From: Limonium bicolor
Lineage: Eukaryota > Streptophyta > Magnoliopsida > Caryophyllales > Plumbaginaceae
Assembly: GCA_023374045.1 (NCBI GenBank)
Contig: CM041776.1
Span: 278,730,039-278,794,038, forward strand
DNA: 64,000 nucleotides
Reading direction: 5' to 3'
Below the pieces are notes generated by a model. It was not told where the DNA came from and searched no databases. It saw only the letters and a list, made by a program, of their open reading frames with translations. This document shows positions 35,454 through 48,142 of this stretch, one piece after another. Positions within the stretch are counted from its first letter, which is position 1; each line of letters starts with the position of its first letter. A program made the translations under genes and the position numbers.

Positions 35454-36995
35454 TAGACCTGGCAAAAGTAACCCGAACCCGAAAAACCAAACCGAACCAA
35501 TCCGATCTAAATCCGAATCTCAACCAAAAACTATAACTTGAAAAATGACCCGAAATCCGAAATAAACCGACCCGGACCAAACCGAACCGTATTATTGTAA
35601 AACCGAAAGTAAACCACAATCCACAATCATCAGAACCGAAGTCATCCGAACCAAAATCAACCGAACCGAAGTCACCCATAACCCGACGATGACCCGAAAA
35701 CCGAAGTGACCCGAACCGAAACCAACCGAAAACTAACCGAACTGAACCTGAACCGAAACCAGTGTGACCCGAACTAATATATCCAATGTGACCCGAAAGA
35801 ATATATTGTATTAATTACAGAAGACAATGAGAATAAAACAAAATGTTTATACCCAATATCTAGTTTAAATACAAATCAGTATTTAGCATTTATATCATAC
35901 AACACTAACCAATGCCCCACAATACTTTTACAATTAATCATTACTTAGTAAGTGACGTACCTATTAAAAAGTATTAATAAACTTATATACACGAGAAATT
36001 ATTTTAAATATACCACAAATATTTTACACTATAAAATTTTAAAGTAATTAATTATCATGCATTTTCATTAATCACACAACTAATAATGAATTAATGATAA
36101 TGCGTTACTCATCAATGATAGATTGGTAAGAACCAAAAATATTTGTATATTTAGACTCAAATTTTATCACTAATTCATATCACTATGGTATTAATTATTC
36201 ATATATTGAAGGTGTTTTTATTAATTAGAATTTTTCAAGCCTTTATCCAATCTTGTGAATAATTCTCCCTCATTAGCAATTTAGCATAAATGTTTAATAT
36301 ACTTGAAGGTTTTTACCTATGTAGCAAAATTCTCATGCTTCTGAATAGTTCTTCATCATTAACAGTTTTTAACTACCGTAAAAAAAGACGTCAAAACTTA
36401 TTAACTAATTCCATTCGCTAACTATTAATAGATTGAAAATACAAGTTACTACACTTTGATACAATTTTAATAATTATCCACCAACATACCTTATTTATAC
36501 TCCTCTCAAAATAATGAAACTATTAAATAATCTAAAGCTACATCAATAATTATGATAAATTCAGAGTTAGTTATTAAAGTATAACATGATGCAAATTATA
36601 ATTATTTGTTTAAATTAATCTTTTATAGACATTTATACGTGTTGAGATTGATTGAAGTCAAATTTGCATATCATGATGATTGAGTTGCAGGATTTTGTAA
36701 TGGCAACCGAATTTAACCGAATAATTTACCCGAATTTGACCCATAAACCGAAAAAACCGAATGAACCAGAGGCTAACCCGAACCGTAAGTTACCTGACCC
36801 GAAGTCACCCTAACCGAAAGTCATCCAAACCGAAAATCATCCAAACCGACCCGAAATTTTAACAAACTGGACTCAACCCGAACAAACCGAATTCAACCGA
36901 CCCGATCCAACCCGAACCAAATATTGAACGATTTGAAATCAACCCGAACAGAACCGAACCGAACCTGAACCGATTGACCCGAACTGCCACTTCTA
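35454..36995. mobile_element. Non-autonomous hAT-like element with CCGAAC arrays at both ends
   Basis: A perfect 8-bp duplication CCAAAGTT lies at 35446-35453 and 36996-37003. The ends are short imperfect inverted repeats (TAGACCTGGCA and, reversed, TAGAAGTGGCA). Eight-base target sites and TAGnnnTGGCA ends are typical of plant hAT elements. Inside each end is a degenerate array of ACCCGAA/AACCGAA words (35461-35800 and 36706-36985), both in the same orientation. The centre is AT-rich and has no transposase. It interrupts a stretch that reads as a possible exon on the minus strand (36996-37120). Confidence 0.82.
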
Positions 36996-37064
36996 CCAAA
37001 GTTCGGGTGGTGGTGAGGAGTTGTACTAGGATATGTTTTGGACGTTGAAACTTGAATGCCACGA

Positions 37065-37400
37065 TCATCAATAAGGAGCTCCTTCTTCCTTGTGCGATCA
37101 ACAGCCTCAGCAACCAATCAGTGCACCTTTTTCATACTAGGGTTTTGAAACCTTTTGTTCAACATCAATCATAAAGTTCTCATATTGTACCTTAATCATT
37201 CAAAGTTTGTCTTCCCAACAAACTTCATCTATCATAAAGTAGCTCATTTTTCCTTATGCGATGAATGACCTCAACGACCCATCAATGCACCCTTTTTAGA
37301 CTAAGGTTATAAAACCTTTTGTGCGATGTCTACAATAAAGTTCTCAGTTTGTACCATTAGCCATTCAAAATCCATCTTCCCAACAAAACTTTTTTAAAGT
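37065..37400. repeat. Diverged tandem duplication, about 165 bp per unit
   Basis: CTTGTGCGATCAACAGCCTCA...CAGTGCACC and CTTATGCGATGAATGACCTCA...CAATGCACC, each followed by TTTTTCATACTAGGGTTTTGAAACC-like text and a CTCATATTGTACC-like segment. On the minus strand the first unit reads as a short exon-like stretch (EAVDRTRKKELLIDDRG) that I cannot assign to a family. Confidence 0.6.
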
Positions 37401-39075
37401 AATTAATGTCATTTTTTCAATAGACGAATAGCTTAATCTCAACCCGGCAGCTATAAAAAACATTTATACAACTGTTGCAGTTAGAAATCACCTTTATGAT
37501 TTATCTATCCGCGACCCCGACCAAGCCTAAGAATTATTGCCAGCCGAACTTGTAAGCTCATTTTCATAACTACCAATCCTAATGTTGTTGGTTAAGTTGA
37601 CAATTTATTTTTCTTTTGATGAACTGTGGTGAAAGCAGAACCACAACAGTGGTGAACCGACTTTACAAGAAAAATAAACCATTCCCTGATTCCTTCCTAG
37701 CTCTCACCCTATCAGTACCTTACGTACAGGAATCACAAGACTTTCTTATTTGACACCCTTTCACTTGCCATTATGGGCATTTCTAGTCATCCACAAACGA
37801 TTTTTAAACCCCATTTGAGATTGCTTGCATCCCTGCGCTTTTCAACACTCGTTATCCATTGGTGTCTTCCTACGCATGCATGTCATCTTCTACTCCAAGT
37901 CGTCATTTGAGTGATATTTTTTTAATTAATAAGTTACATTAGGGGTAAATTCTTTACTTATAGCTATCTATTATAGGAGAAACTTTATGTTTTAAATACA
38001 TATTCACAGTTATCATGTACTAAAATAATCTTTCATAAACCACTCCTTACCTTTAAGTTAGGCAACGTGTGATTGAGTGTCTATTTTAGCATTTGATTCA
38101 GAAAGATTAACCAGGCTTGAAACCTCAAACACTACAAACAAATATACTAACCTATCACATCTCATTCAACCAGCGAAATCTAGCAACGTGTCATTCAAAG
38201 CATGCATATTACATTTGATGTAGGTTTACACTCAACCCCAATGTAACTAAAAATACAAAATGACAGGGTCATACGTATGATATGGTGTCTTACGCATTCA
38301 CTTATTGCATTTGATTCTAATTGTGATTAGTGTCGGGAAATTTTTCTTTTATAAGAAGATATGTTAAACATTCACTCCTTTCATCAGTGTAGGAGTAACA
38401 ATAACCCTGGGACAACATTACAAACGGGTTTGATAACAATCAACACCTCGGTTGACCAGCAAGACCTTGGCAACATATCATACATTTACAATCAATTTCT
38501 AAGCATAGGTGTTGCACTCAATTTGGGTTTAACCTCAACCTCAATGTAACTACAAATACAAAATATGAATCTTATAAGTCCTTTAGAAAAATGTAAAAGG
38601 TTTAACATCAACATCAATGACCCCATTATGGTTCGTAAAACCTGGAGCATTGATACCTCCCAATAACATAAAGAGTCAATTAGAAAGACAGATCTGTTAC
38701 GTAAAGATATTTCATAATCTGTTCAGTAGATAATCAGGAGTGATTCATTTGCCCCTGTTGAAGTATTGTGCTTAGGGACCGATATAAAAATACCAATTCA
38801 AAATTGCAGTACCAACTGAAGACAATTTTGGTTACATAGCTGGACATTTTGGGTATAAGATTGAAGCTGAGCGGCGAATTTAGAGCACGCTAATAAATCT
38901 ATCTATCAAGATCCTCTCCTTTCAAAATATCTATAATGATTCCACATTCCCTAGAATATCAAACAAGAAATCCAGCAAGTCATGAAAGCAGATAAGTGAG
39001 ACAAAACTAAAAGTGGGCACTTAACGCGGAACAGAGTTTCATAAAATATGAGCATATCAGCAGTTTAGCATCTTT
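37401..39075. other. Intergenic DNA and helicase 3' flank
   Basis: No gene recognised. A diverged local duplication (CCTCAATGTAACTACAAATAC-type at about 38240 and 38540) is present. The last few hundred bases probably include the helicase 3' UTR on the minus strand; its polyadenylation site cannot be placed. Confidence 0.45.
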
Positions 39076-42000
39076 CTATCTTCTGAATTTCTTGTTCGAC
39101 TTTCTACCATTGTTACCCAAAAACTTCTCAATTTCTTCTCCTTCCTCCTCTTCCATGCCCCTCCTCTTCTTGTACCCTCCCTCTTTGAGTTTCTGCGCAA
39201 ATAAAAGATGGTATTAGCCAATGTTAGTAGTTTTACAAAGACTAATTATACCAAGACGTATAAGCAATACCATCTGGGCGATCCTCTTGGCTTCAGCAAC
39301 ACGCTCCATCAGTAGAAGGACTTCGTCTTCCTCTGCTGGGAATTTCTCTAACCGCTCACCTGCGATCACTTATACACGTGCATATGAGCGAAGGAAAGGG
39401 AAACCCAAATGTGCGAACCAAGGATTTGATCAGAGTCCACTAACTCATATGGCCTGGGTTGGAAAAAAAGGAACACAAAAAGGGAGAGAAAGCCAAGGCT
39501 TTTACCTAGTAGACTCTCTATTTGCAAATACCACTCTAATTCATATTGGTTAACCAAGGAGACCGCAAGTCCACACCTTCCAGCACGAGCAGTTCTTCCC
39601 ACCCTGTGTATATAGTCCTGAATCCCATTTTTGGCAATAAGAAAAAGATGCAGCCAGGAAAAATAACATAGCTTGAAAATATCAGCACATTTTTTTGGGA
39701 CAAACATCAGTCAAATTAAAACAAAAGAGACAGTGACGTTATGTGTGCAGTAGAATGGAAAACAACCTTAGAATTAGAGGGAATGTCATAATTTATAACC
39801 AAATGAACAGAGGGTATATCAAGGCCTCTGCTTGCCACATCAGTGCAGACAAGAATTTTACACTCCCCGGCTTTGAATTTGTTCAATGCCCCAAGTCGTT
39901 TGGCCTGAATAACAGCACATATGCAACAGATGAATAAATATAAACGCATATTAGAAACAGGATTCACTACACTTACTATGATCTTCCATATCACGATGAT
40001 TAACATGTAGGACTTAGAGCATTTAACTGTAAACAACCATAAAAGGTAAGTTGGTCACCTGACTCATGTGACCACTAATAGGTATGGCCCTAAAACCAAG
40101 ATTACGGAGCATCAAGGACAACATTTGGGTGGCATCACAAGTGCGAGTAAAAACCATACAGGTTTTATCAACCATCTCCGTAAGAATGTAAATGAGATAG
40201 CAATCCTACAAGGAACATGGAAGATATTAGAAAGAGTTAAACGTAGTTCATTTCTCAAGCATATAATATGAACTCTAATTCTTCCAATGACCCGATAATA
40301 AGATTATTCGAGGTGTCTCTATCATTCACGTCATCACTGAACCTATTTCATAGATCTAAGAATACATTTTCAGTGACAAGATTTAAGGGGGATCAAAAAG
40401 AAGAGTAACCTTGTGTTTAGCAGGTACAAAAAGATATTGCTGCATCAAAGTATCCACAGTGGAATATTTAGTTGCCGCCACAACCTAGAAATGAAAAGGA
40501 ATTGATTGTCAGGATATGAAGAAAAGGTCTCAAAAGACAGAACCCATATTGAACATTCTTATTTACCTTCACTGGATTCCTTAGACAAGCCCTCTGGAGC
40601 TTCTTTACCTACATTCATAGATGAGATCTCATACATCAGGGAATTCAAAACATGAAAAGGAATAAAATAAAGTAATATCTCAACTGCCTCTGCAGGCTAA
40701 ACTATCTATTAGCTACATGACCTAACTGCAATAAGCAAATAACATTACCAGTTTCGGAGACCAAATAATAAAAACAGTGCATGCAAAGGGATAATCAAGT
40801 TGTCAAAGCTCACCTTGTTTGTCATAGTGGCTGAAAACAGGTAAGTCCTTCTCTCACGAGGCATAGCCTTTAAAATATCATCAAGTGATTGTTCAAAGTC
40901 CTCATTTAGCAACCTATCAGCCTCGTCTAACACCTAGTAAATGAAGAAACATATTAAACCGAAGGTAATAATGGATCCAAATGATACAACAGACTGGATT
41001 CAGCATTGAGGATGTATTATGCCAGAAATGAAGGAATTGCCCCCATCGCAAGGGCTATCCAACAAATACAAAGGAAGATAGCAAAACTTCTATCACTTGT
41101 TTAAGGATAGCTCATACCAAATACTGCAATGTTCTTAGCGTGAACCCTTTAGTATTCGTCAAGTGATCCATAAGACGTCCGGGTGTTGCAACCTAAAACA
41201 TAGAAAGACCCATATAAATGAACTTCCAATAAAAGATTTTAGGATTGTTCTGAACTAACAGAGCAGAGTCTAACCAAGAGATATCATAAGTGAATCCAAT
41301 GATCCTAAATGAAAATCCACTAGTATAAAACTATAATATTCAATGAAGTTGATTATGTATCTACAACATGATATCCAGTCTGCAGGTAAAAATGTATGTT
41401 ACACAATAATGTCATTAAAGACAGTCTTTCATAAAGATTTAGAAACGGAGAATAATTATTATACGAATGGGAGAAGCACATCAAGAGCCATAAATCAGGT
41501 ATGATGACCATTCATAGGTTCTCACCCTGGTGAGCCTTGCTTATCTCATAAATCTGATCCAGTATACCAACGTATAGGACCAAAAGAAAGGGAATAAACA
41601 GGACATGAAATGAACAATAGCACCAGTGGTAAGATCAGAGCTCTACAAGGCCCTAATGAATTAAACTGTCAGCATCACTGGATACCACAGACAAAGAAAC
41701 ACACAAACTACACGTGTGAGTAAACAAAAACTGCATGAACTCGGCTTTATGTTGGCAAGAGCAACTTACTATGATGTGAGGTCTTTTTGCAAGAGCAACT
41801 TGTTGATCAGTCACGCTTATCCCGCCAACAAGCTGTGACAGATATTAAAAAAATGAAGAAGAGATCATTAATGTGGCATGACTGCAATGTGCAATTTTAC
41901 TTGAAAACAAAATGTCGCAATAATAAGGATTCCCCAATTTCTGAAAGGCTAATGGGGTGTTAGTTTCGAGCGGGGGGAAACGGAATGGAATCAGGAAAGG

Positions 42001-43216
42001 GAATGAAGAGGAATGGAAAAGAATTCCCTTTGATTTTCCTGGTTGTTTGTTTGAGCCGGGGGAATTAAATAAATAATCGGTCAACGGCCGCCGGTCAATG
42101 GTCAACGGCTGCCGGCTACCGGTCAACGGTCAATGGTCACTAATTGCCGGTCAACATTCACCAGTCACCGGTCAATGGTCATTAGTCATCAGTCTATGTT
42201 CATATGTCACTGGTCAACATGTACTGAGGAAAGGGAATCTCATTCCCTAGTAGGGGGTGGGGAATCAAGATGGAGGGTTTTGGGGTAATCCCATTCCGAT
42301 TCCCTTTCCTGATTACTCCAAAACAAACGTCCCCTAACATCTACCTTTACCATTTGTAGTTATGCATTTTCCTAAAACATCCTCATAAACTGTAGCAACC
42401 TTGGTCGCACAAAAGGACTAAATTAGATTTATTATGAAAAAACAGACACATTCTAAGTACACAAGCCCAAATGCCATGAGCTAAAACTGAAAAACTGTGA
42501 AATATCATTAGTTTAGCTTCAAATGTAATTGCACGAATGAGAAAAGGTACATACAGATCCATAAGCACTTTTATGTAGCAATAAAAAATAATATCACTGC
42601 AGTTAATATGCCTACCACGGCAGTCTTTAGATGTATTCCACTTCCCAGAGCCTCAAACTGCTCAGCAATTTGAAGTGCGAGCTCTCTGGTACAGACGCAA
42701 ACACAATCACAGACAATGAAGAAGGATAAGTACACTTCAGTCACACACCAAGTAGACACTTTCTCATGAATCAATTTAACCAACCACGAAAGCCAGTTAC
42801 CGAGTAGGGGCAAGTACGCAAGCGAAGAACGGACTGTGCTTAGGAGATTCCAATAGAGCTTGGATTATAGGAATGGCGAAGGCTCCAGTTTTACCCGAAC
42901 CCGTTTGTGCAAGCCCAATTACATCCTTCCCTAAAATTATAATACATAGAACCCGAAACATTAGAGCACACGGAAATCCCAACAGCAAGTAGGAAAGGGG
43001 GAGGAGAACTGTGTTACCTTCGAGGGCAAGAGGAATTGCCTCGGTTTGTATCTTAGAAGCGACTTTCCAACCTAAATTATCACAGGCCTCAACTAGCTGC
43101 TCACACACGCCGAGCTCCTTGAATGATTTTTTTGCTTCTTCCTCTCCTTCTATCTGTTCCTCTCTTTCTATATGTTCCTCTCCTTCTAGTTGGTCATGCT
43201 CTCTGTCGCCCTCCAT
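39076..43216 (-). CDS. RH10: DEAD-box ATP-dependent RNA helicase, RH10/DDX47/Rrp3 type, 13 exons
   Basis: Splicing at GT-AG sites gives a 458-residue protein with no break, close to the Arabidopsis RH10 length. Exons: 43216-43018, 42930-42801, 42685-42616, 41832-41770, 41192-41118, 40933-40814, 40608-40567, 40484-40410, 40205-40059, 39904-39767, 39617-39506, 39359-39271, 39192-39076. Motifs: AQTGSGKT (74-81), PTREL (108-112), TPGRL (157-161), DEAD (182-185), SAT (213-215), TDVASRGLD (from 328) and [10 protein letters not shown] (from 357). The acidic N terminus precedes the Q-motif; the C terminus is Lys/Arg-rich. Rrp3/DDX47 relatives unwind pre-18S rRNA intermediates in the nucleolus, and the same role is inferred here. 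Intron 1 (87 nt) is a multiple of three without an in-frame stop, and intron 3 contains a MITE. Confidence 0.96.
41953..42334. mobile_element. Harbinger-like MITE copy B in helicase intron 3, W-box cluster
   Basis: Flanked by TAA at 41950-41952 and 42335-42337. Starts TGGGGTGTTAGTTTCGAG and ends AAACAAACGTCCCC, a GGGG..GTTNGTTT-type inverted repeat. The centre (about 42078-42216) has eight GGTCAA words (TTGACC on the other strand), many as CCGGTCAACGG or GGTCAATGG. It is the same family as 27522-27938 but with more W-box cores. It lies wholly inside the 783-nt intron 3 and leaves the splice sites intact. Confidence 0.88.
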
Positions 43217-44185
43217 TGAGGGGAGAGATACTTAAAGACACAAAGAAAAACTTTTTAATGAACTAGGGCTCGTTAGGAGTTAAGAGGCAGGTGGACGGCA
43301 CGGACAAATTTCTAATAATGGACATAATTGAATGACAAATAAAAAGAGAGAACACAGGTTCCACATTTTCAGATGTTCTGCAGAGACATACACACTAGAC
43401 GAGCATGAAGACAGGCGGAGCGCAGAATGAACACCACACTTGTACAAATTCAAAAAAAGCCACTACTCTTGGTCTAGAACACATCAACAGTTCAGAAATT
43501 GGACACCACACTTGTACAAATTAAAAAAAATCATAAAGAAGCAACTACTTAGGCAAAAAAGAGAACAAAAACATCTAAACAAAAGAGTGTGCAGTGTCCA
43601 ACAGGACAACTAGTTCATTCTTCAAGCACCTCTTAAGATGTGAGCTTGTCTCGTGGATGAAACGAAACTAAAATTAGATTGACTGATTGTCAGATTATCA
43701 ATTTTTTGTACAGTAGGCATCAAAGTTGAAATGGAAATAAAGGACATTCAACAGGACAACTAATTCATTCTTCTTATCATCTTGAAAAGAAGTGTAAAAC
43801 TTTACTTTGTAAAAGAGATTAATACTTGACATCATAAGTGGAGTTAACAGCATAATATAGGAGCAAGAAATACCTTATGTTACAGTTCTGAAAATTTCAG
43901 TAGCAGCAGCAATTCAGGAGCAATAACAGTGACAATTAGAGCTGGAAAATCTGTCAAAACACAAGCAAGGGAACAGTTGTTAGAAAGGAGTGCAAATACA
44001 ACTGAATTTGACCATTTCAACAGTCCACACAATGCTCAGTTTTTTTACCATTTTTAGTAGTGTGATAGAAGCAAGAGTAGCAGTCATAAATAATGTATAA
44101 GAGTGAACATATGAGGCTCTATGTTCAGGTTGTAACAAAAGTGGAAAACAGTCAAAATTCAGGCAACAAACCACTTTTTTAACGA
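43217..44185 (-). promoter_or_regulatory. Helicase upstream region
   Basis: About 970 bp between the helicase ATG and the left arm of the long inverted repeat. It should hold the helicase 5' UTR and proximal promoter; no clear TATA box was identified. Short direct duplications (ACCACACTTGTACAAATT at about 43432 and 43504; CAACAGGACAACTARTTCATTCTTC at about 43599 and 43748) are present. Confidence 0.45.
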
Positions 44186-45515
44186 TGTGAAAAAAAAAAT
44201 TGACCAGTCTTATTGTGCAATTTATGGTTTCAATTGCAGCCTGTTTGTTCCTTGGTTTGAACAGCTGTTACAGAGAAGTAATTTAACAACAACTGAGCAA
44301 TTTATGGGCTGATATAGTGCTTATTTATGCACTCTTATAGCAGTACTGGTTTAGCCAGAGTAAAAGCATGTTTGCGCCTGTCTTATAGATTGGGTTTTGG
44401 GGTCAATTTTTCCTGTTTTTGCATTATAAAAGTGAAGTGTTCTCCTGCTCTAAATTACCATTTCCCCAGCCTTAAATGGTCACTATGAAATCTGAAAATG
44501 CTCTAGTATTGCTCTGTTTTTTGTTTGGATATTATCAAACCATTATTCTTAATTGTCTAACTATGTTTCAGTTTACTGCAGTACACATTTTTTTACAGCA
44601 ATCAAATCTCTGTATGGCCTTGTTTGAACACTCTTTAGACGTGGTTGGACCATATAGCATCTGCTATAACTATATTATTGGCAGTCTCTAATAACCTAGT
44701 TTTTATGCTTCACATGCAATATAGTACTACTGTTCAATGTCTTCCAAACATAATCTTTCACTCTGTTCCCTAGAGCTCAACTTGTATAATATGGTAATCC
44801 TGGATTTCTTTGTTGAGATAAAAAAAGCACAAGCTCAGAATGATACTCAGTATGCAGAAGGTTTGATGATAACGCACCTGCTCAGTAGCTCACAAGCAAG
44901 CAAAATCCGCCTGGAGGCTGGAGTCGAGCTGCAGAAAGAAGGTTTGATAAGCTGCAATCAAAATCACAAAATTACCGTGAGTGAAGACTGGAGATAGGCG
45001 CGGTCTTATGTATTGTTCGTAAGCTAGACTAGATAGAGTGAGTTTGGGTTGCAACTTGCAAGCAAAATTACCGTGAGAGAAAGAGAACGAAGACGAGGTG
45101 GAGTGAAGGTGATGATGTCAAACGGTGGGTGCGGCAGGTGCCGCGTGCCGGTGGCGGTGGACCAGAGTCGGCGACAGTGGGAGTGAAGATGGGCGGAGCG
45201 ATGTGAATGAAGGTGGTGACTGGTGGTGCCGATCGCGACTCGCAAGTGAATTGGGTGAGAAGAAGACCTGACCTAGTTTCTTGCTCACGCCGTCAGTCTG
45301 ACCGAGGAAAATAAAAAAAAGAGGGGACCAACTTGTAAAATAAGAAAAAGGGAAGGATGAAATATGCCAGGTAAATCGGTTAACCGAACTCAAAATCTTA
45401 TATCAAATCAATTTGTAATTCGGTTAACTGAAAAAACTGAAAATTTATAAAATGGTTTTAAAATTCAGTTTTTTTTAATTGAAATTTTTTCAGTTATATG
45501 TTCAGTCCTAGGTTT
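44186..45515 (+). repeat. Left arm of long inverted repeat (1.33 kb)
   Basis: Matches the reverse complement of 46810-48142 nearly throughout, from TGTGAAAAAAAAAATTGACC at the outer end to CCTAGGTTT at the inner end. Read from inner to outer end the arm looks like the 5' part of a gene: a short ATG frame, CTCTCACGGTAATTTTG as a donor-like site and TTTTGATTGCAG as an acceptor-like site. Frames at 44476-44691 and 44737-44997, in the opposite direction, are not recognised. The outer end lies about 970 bp upstream of the helicase ATG. Confidence 0.88.
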
Positions 45516-46809
45516 ATATATATAATTAAGAGATTGCTTGAGTTTTGTGGTGTATCAAATACGATATACAAACATGACATACAAAGGAATCATTAGACAT
45601 TGATGGATCATATAGTAAACAGATTTGAGTTAACACAATAATGAATCATTTAGCTCACTGCATGAATCATATAGCTGATTGAAATGAATCATTCAGTAAT
45701 CTTTAAAGCTAGGATTCAACAGATAAATCGCACTAAAAAAATTGAAGTGCACATCATTTGTGCTTTTTTGGACTCAAGTTTGTAGCAAAAGCACTAATGG
45801 TTCAAAGTATATGACCGACACAAAAAATAATCCCCCCACTGCCATAAGGCATACTTCGTTTGTAGCAAAATGTAAAAAGAATAAGGAGAATATGACCAAT
45901 AAAAAGAAACAAACCGAAAGAGCTTCAAATCTTATTTTCCCTTCTTACCATTCGAAGATCATCAATTCTTCTATTCTTTTCGTATACAACAACTGGAGGC
46001 ATACTCGATGTAAGCCTTGTTCTAATGTTTTTTGTTGGTTCACAACTGCTTTCTCAGTGCATCGATGTTGCGGACAAGCCGCTGATACTTGGTGCAGCCC
46101 TGATCACTTGGCAGTCCAGTCAGCTACTGACTTAATTGTTTTTTATTACATTAACTTCAATTGGTTGTAACTTTTAAAATATAAGTCCAAAATGAAAAAA
46201 AAAAAATTGTACTATTGTTCATCTAAATTCAAGCTCTTCAAAACAAGACCGGACATTGATATGTTTTGACAACTTTGAAATGTTATATTATTTACATGTA
46301 TATATGTACATATCAACGATACTTGATTCACCATATATAGCTTAAAATAGACCATACAACTATAAAATTCAATACACTACAAACAATAATGATTTATTAT
46401 TTGTTTTGAAATTGGTATGTCAAAAAAATATATGATTCACCATATAAGACTTAAAATAATAATAATAATAACAACAACAACAACAATAACAACAATAACA
46501 ACAACAATAATAATACTAAAACTGCACCACAAAACAATAATAATACATTACTAAACAATAATGATCCATCATTAGTTTTGAAGTTTGTTATCTAATTCAC
46601 CACTTGTTAGTTAATGAATCATAATATCAATTTTATGAATCATAATATCAATTTTATGAATCATAATATCAATTTTATGAATCATAATACTAATTTTAAT
46701 GAATCATATCATCAATTTAGTGTATCATCATATTGGTATGTCAGGAAAATATATGATTCACCATGTAAGGCTTAACTGAACATATAACTGAAAAAAATTT
46801 CAATTAAAA
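45516..46809. other. Spacer of inverted repeat with microsatellite and short tandem repeats
   Basis: About 1.29 kb, AT-rich. It contains an (AAT/AAC)n run at about 46455-46514 and three to four copies of a 21-bp ATGAATCATAATATCAATTTT unit at 46614-46690. The 46520-46740 stretch resembles 51625-51790, so the spacer belongs to a repeat family. A 142-codon frame at 45742-46170 has no recognisable domain and is doubtful. A CTGAACATATAACTG block is duplicated at the inner edge of the right arm (46776 and 46820). Confidence 0.6.
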
Positions 46810-48142
46810 AAACCTAGGACTGAACATATAACTGAAAAAAATTCAATTAAAAAAAACTGAATTTTAAAACCATTTTATAAATTTTCAGTTTTTTCAGTTA
46901 ACCGAATTACAAATTGATTTGATATAAGATTTTGAGTTCGGTTAACCGATTTACCTGACATATTTCATCCTTCCCTTTTTCTTATTTTACAAGTTGGTCC
47001 CCTCTTTTTTTTTATTTTCCTCAGTCAGACTGACAGCGTGAGCAAGAAACTAGGTCAGGTCTTCTTCTCACCCAATTCACTTGCGAGTCGCGATCCACAC
47101 CCACGGCACCACCAGTCACCACCTTCACATCGCTCCGCCCATCTTCACTCCCACCGTCGCCGACTCTGGTCCACCGCCCCGGCACGCGGCACCTGCCGCA
47201 CCCACCGTTTGACATCATCACCTTCACTCCACCTCGTCTTCGTTCTCTTTCTCTCACGGTAATTTTGCTTGCAAGTTGCAACCCAAACTCACTCTATCTA
47301 GTCTAGCTTACGAACAATACATAAGACCGCGCCTGTCTCCAGTCTTCACTCACGGTAATTTTGTGATTTTGATTGCAGCTTATCAAACCTTCTTTCTGCA
47401 GCTCGACTCCAGCCTCCAGGCGGATTTTGCTTGCTTGTGAGCTACTGAGCAGGTGCGTTATCATCAAACCTTCTGCATACTGAGTATCATTCTGAGCTTG
47501 TGCTTTTTTTATCTCAACAAAGAAATCCAGGATTACCATATTATACAAGTGAGCTCTACGGAACAGAGTGAAAGATTATGTTTGGAAGACATTGAACAGT
47601 AGTACTATATAGCATGTGAAGCATAAAAACTAGGTTATTAGAGACTGCCAATAATATTGTTATAGCAGATGCTATATGGTCCAACCACGTCTAAAGAGTG
47701 TTCAAACAAGGCCATACAGAGATTTGATTGCTGTAAAAAAATGTGTACCGCAGTAAATTGAAACATAGTTAGACAATTAAGAATAATGGTTTGATAATAT
47801 CCAAACAAAAAACAGAGCAATACTAGAGCATTTTCAGATTTCATAGTGACCATTTAAGGCTGGGGAAATGGTAATTTAGAGCAGGAGAACACTTCACTTT
47901 TATAATGCAAAAACAGGAAAAATTGACCCCAAAACCCAATCTATAAGACAGGCGCAAACATGCTTTTACTCTGGCTAAACCAGTACTGCTATAAGAGTGC
48001 ATAAATAAGCACTATATCAGCCCATAAATTGCTCAGTTGTTGTTAAATTACTTCTCTGTAACAGCTGTTCAAACCAAGGAACAAACAGGCTGCAATTGAA
48101 ACCATAAATTGCACAATAAGACTGGTCAATTTTTTTTTCACA
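46810..48142 (-). repeat. Right arm of long inverted repeat (1.33 kb)
   Basis: Reverse complement of 44186-45515 with scattered substitutions and small indels. For example, an extra CACACCCAC-like insert is present near 47096, and four bases found in the other arm near 45207 are missing. These differences argue against an assembly artefact. The gene-5'-end-like text runs left to right here (about 47038-47460). Confidence 0.88.

Noticed and set aside
45742..46170. 142-codon frame in the inverted-repeat spacer
   Set aside because: No recognisable domain, AT-rich surroundings shared with a repeat family, and no splice or promoter context.
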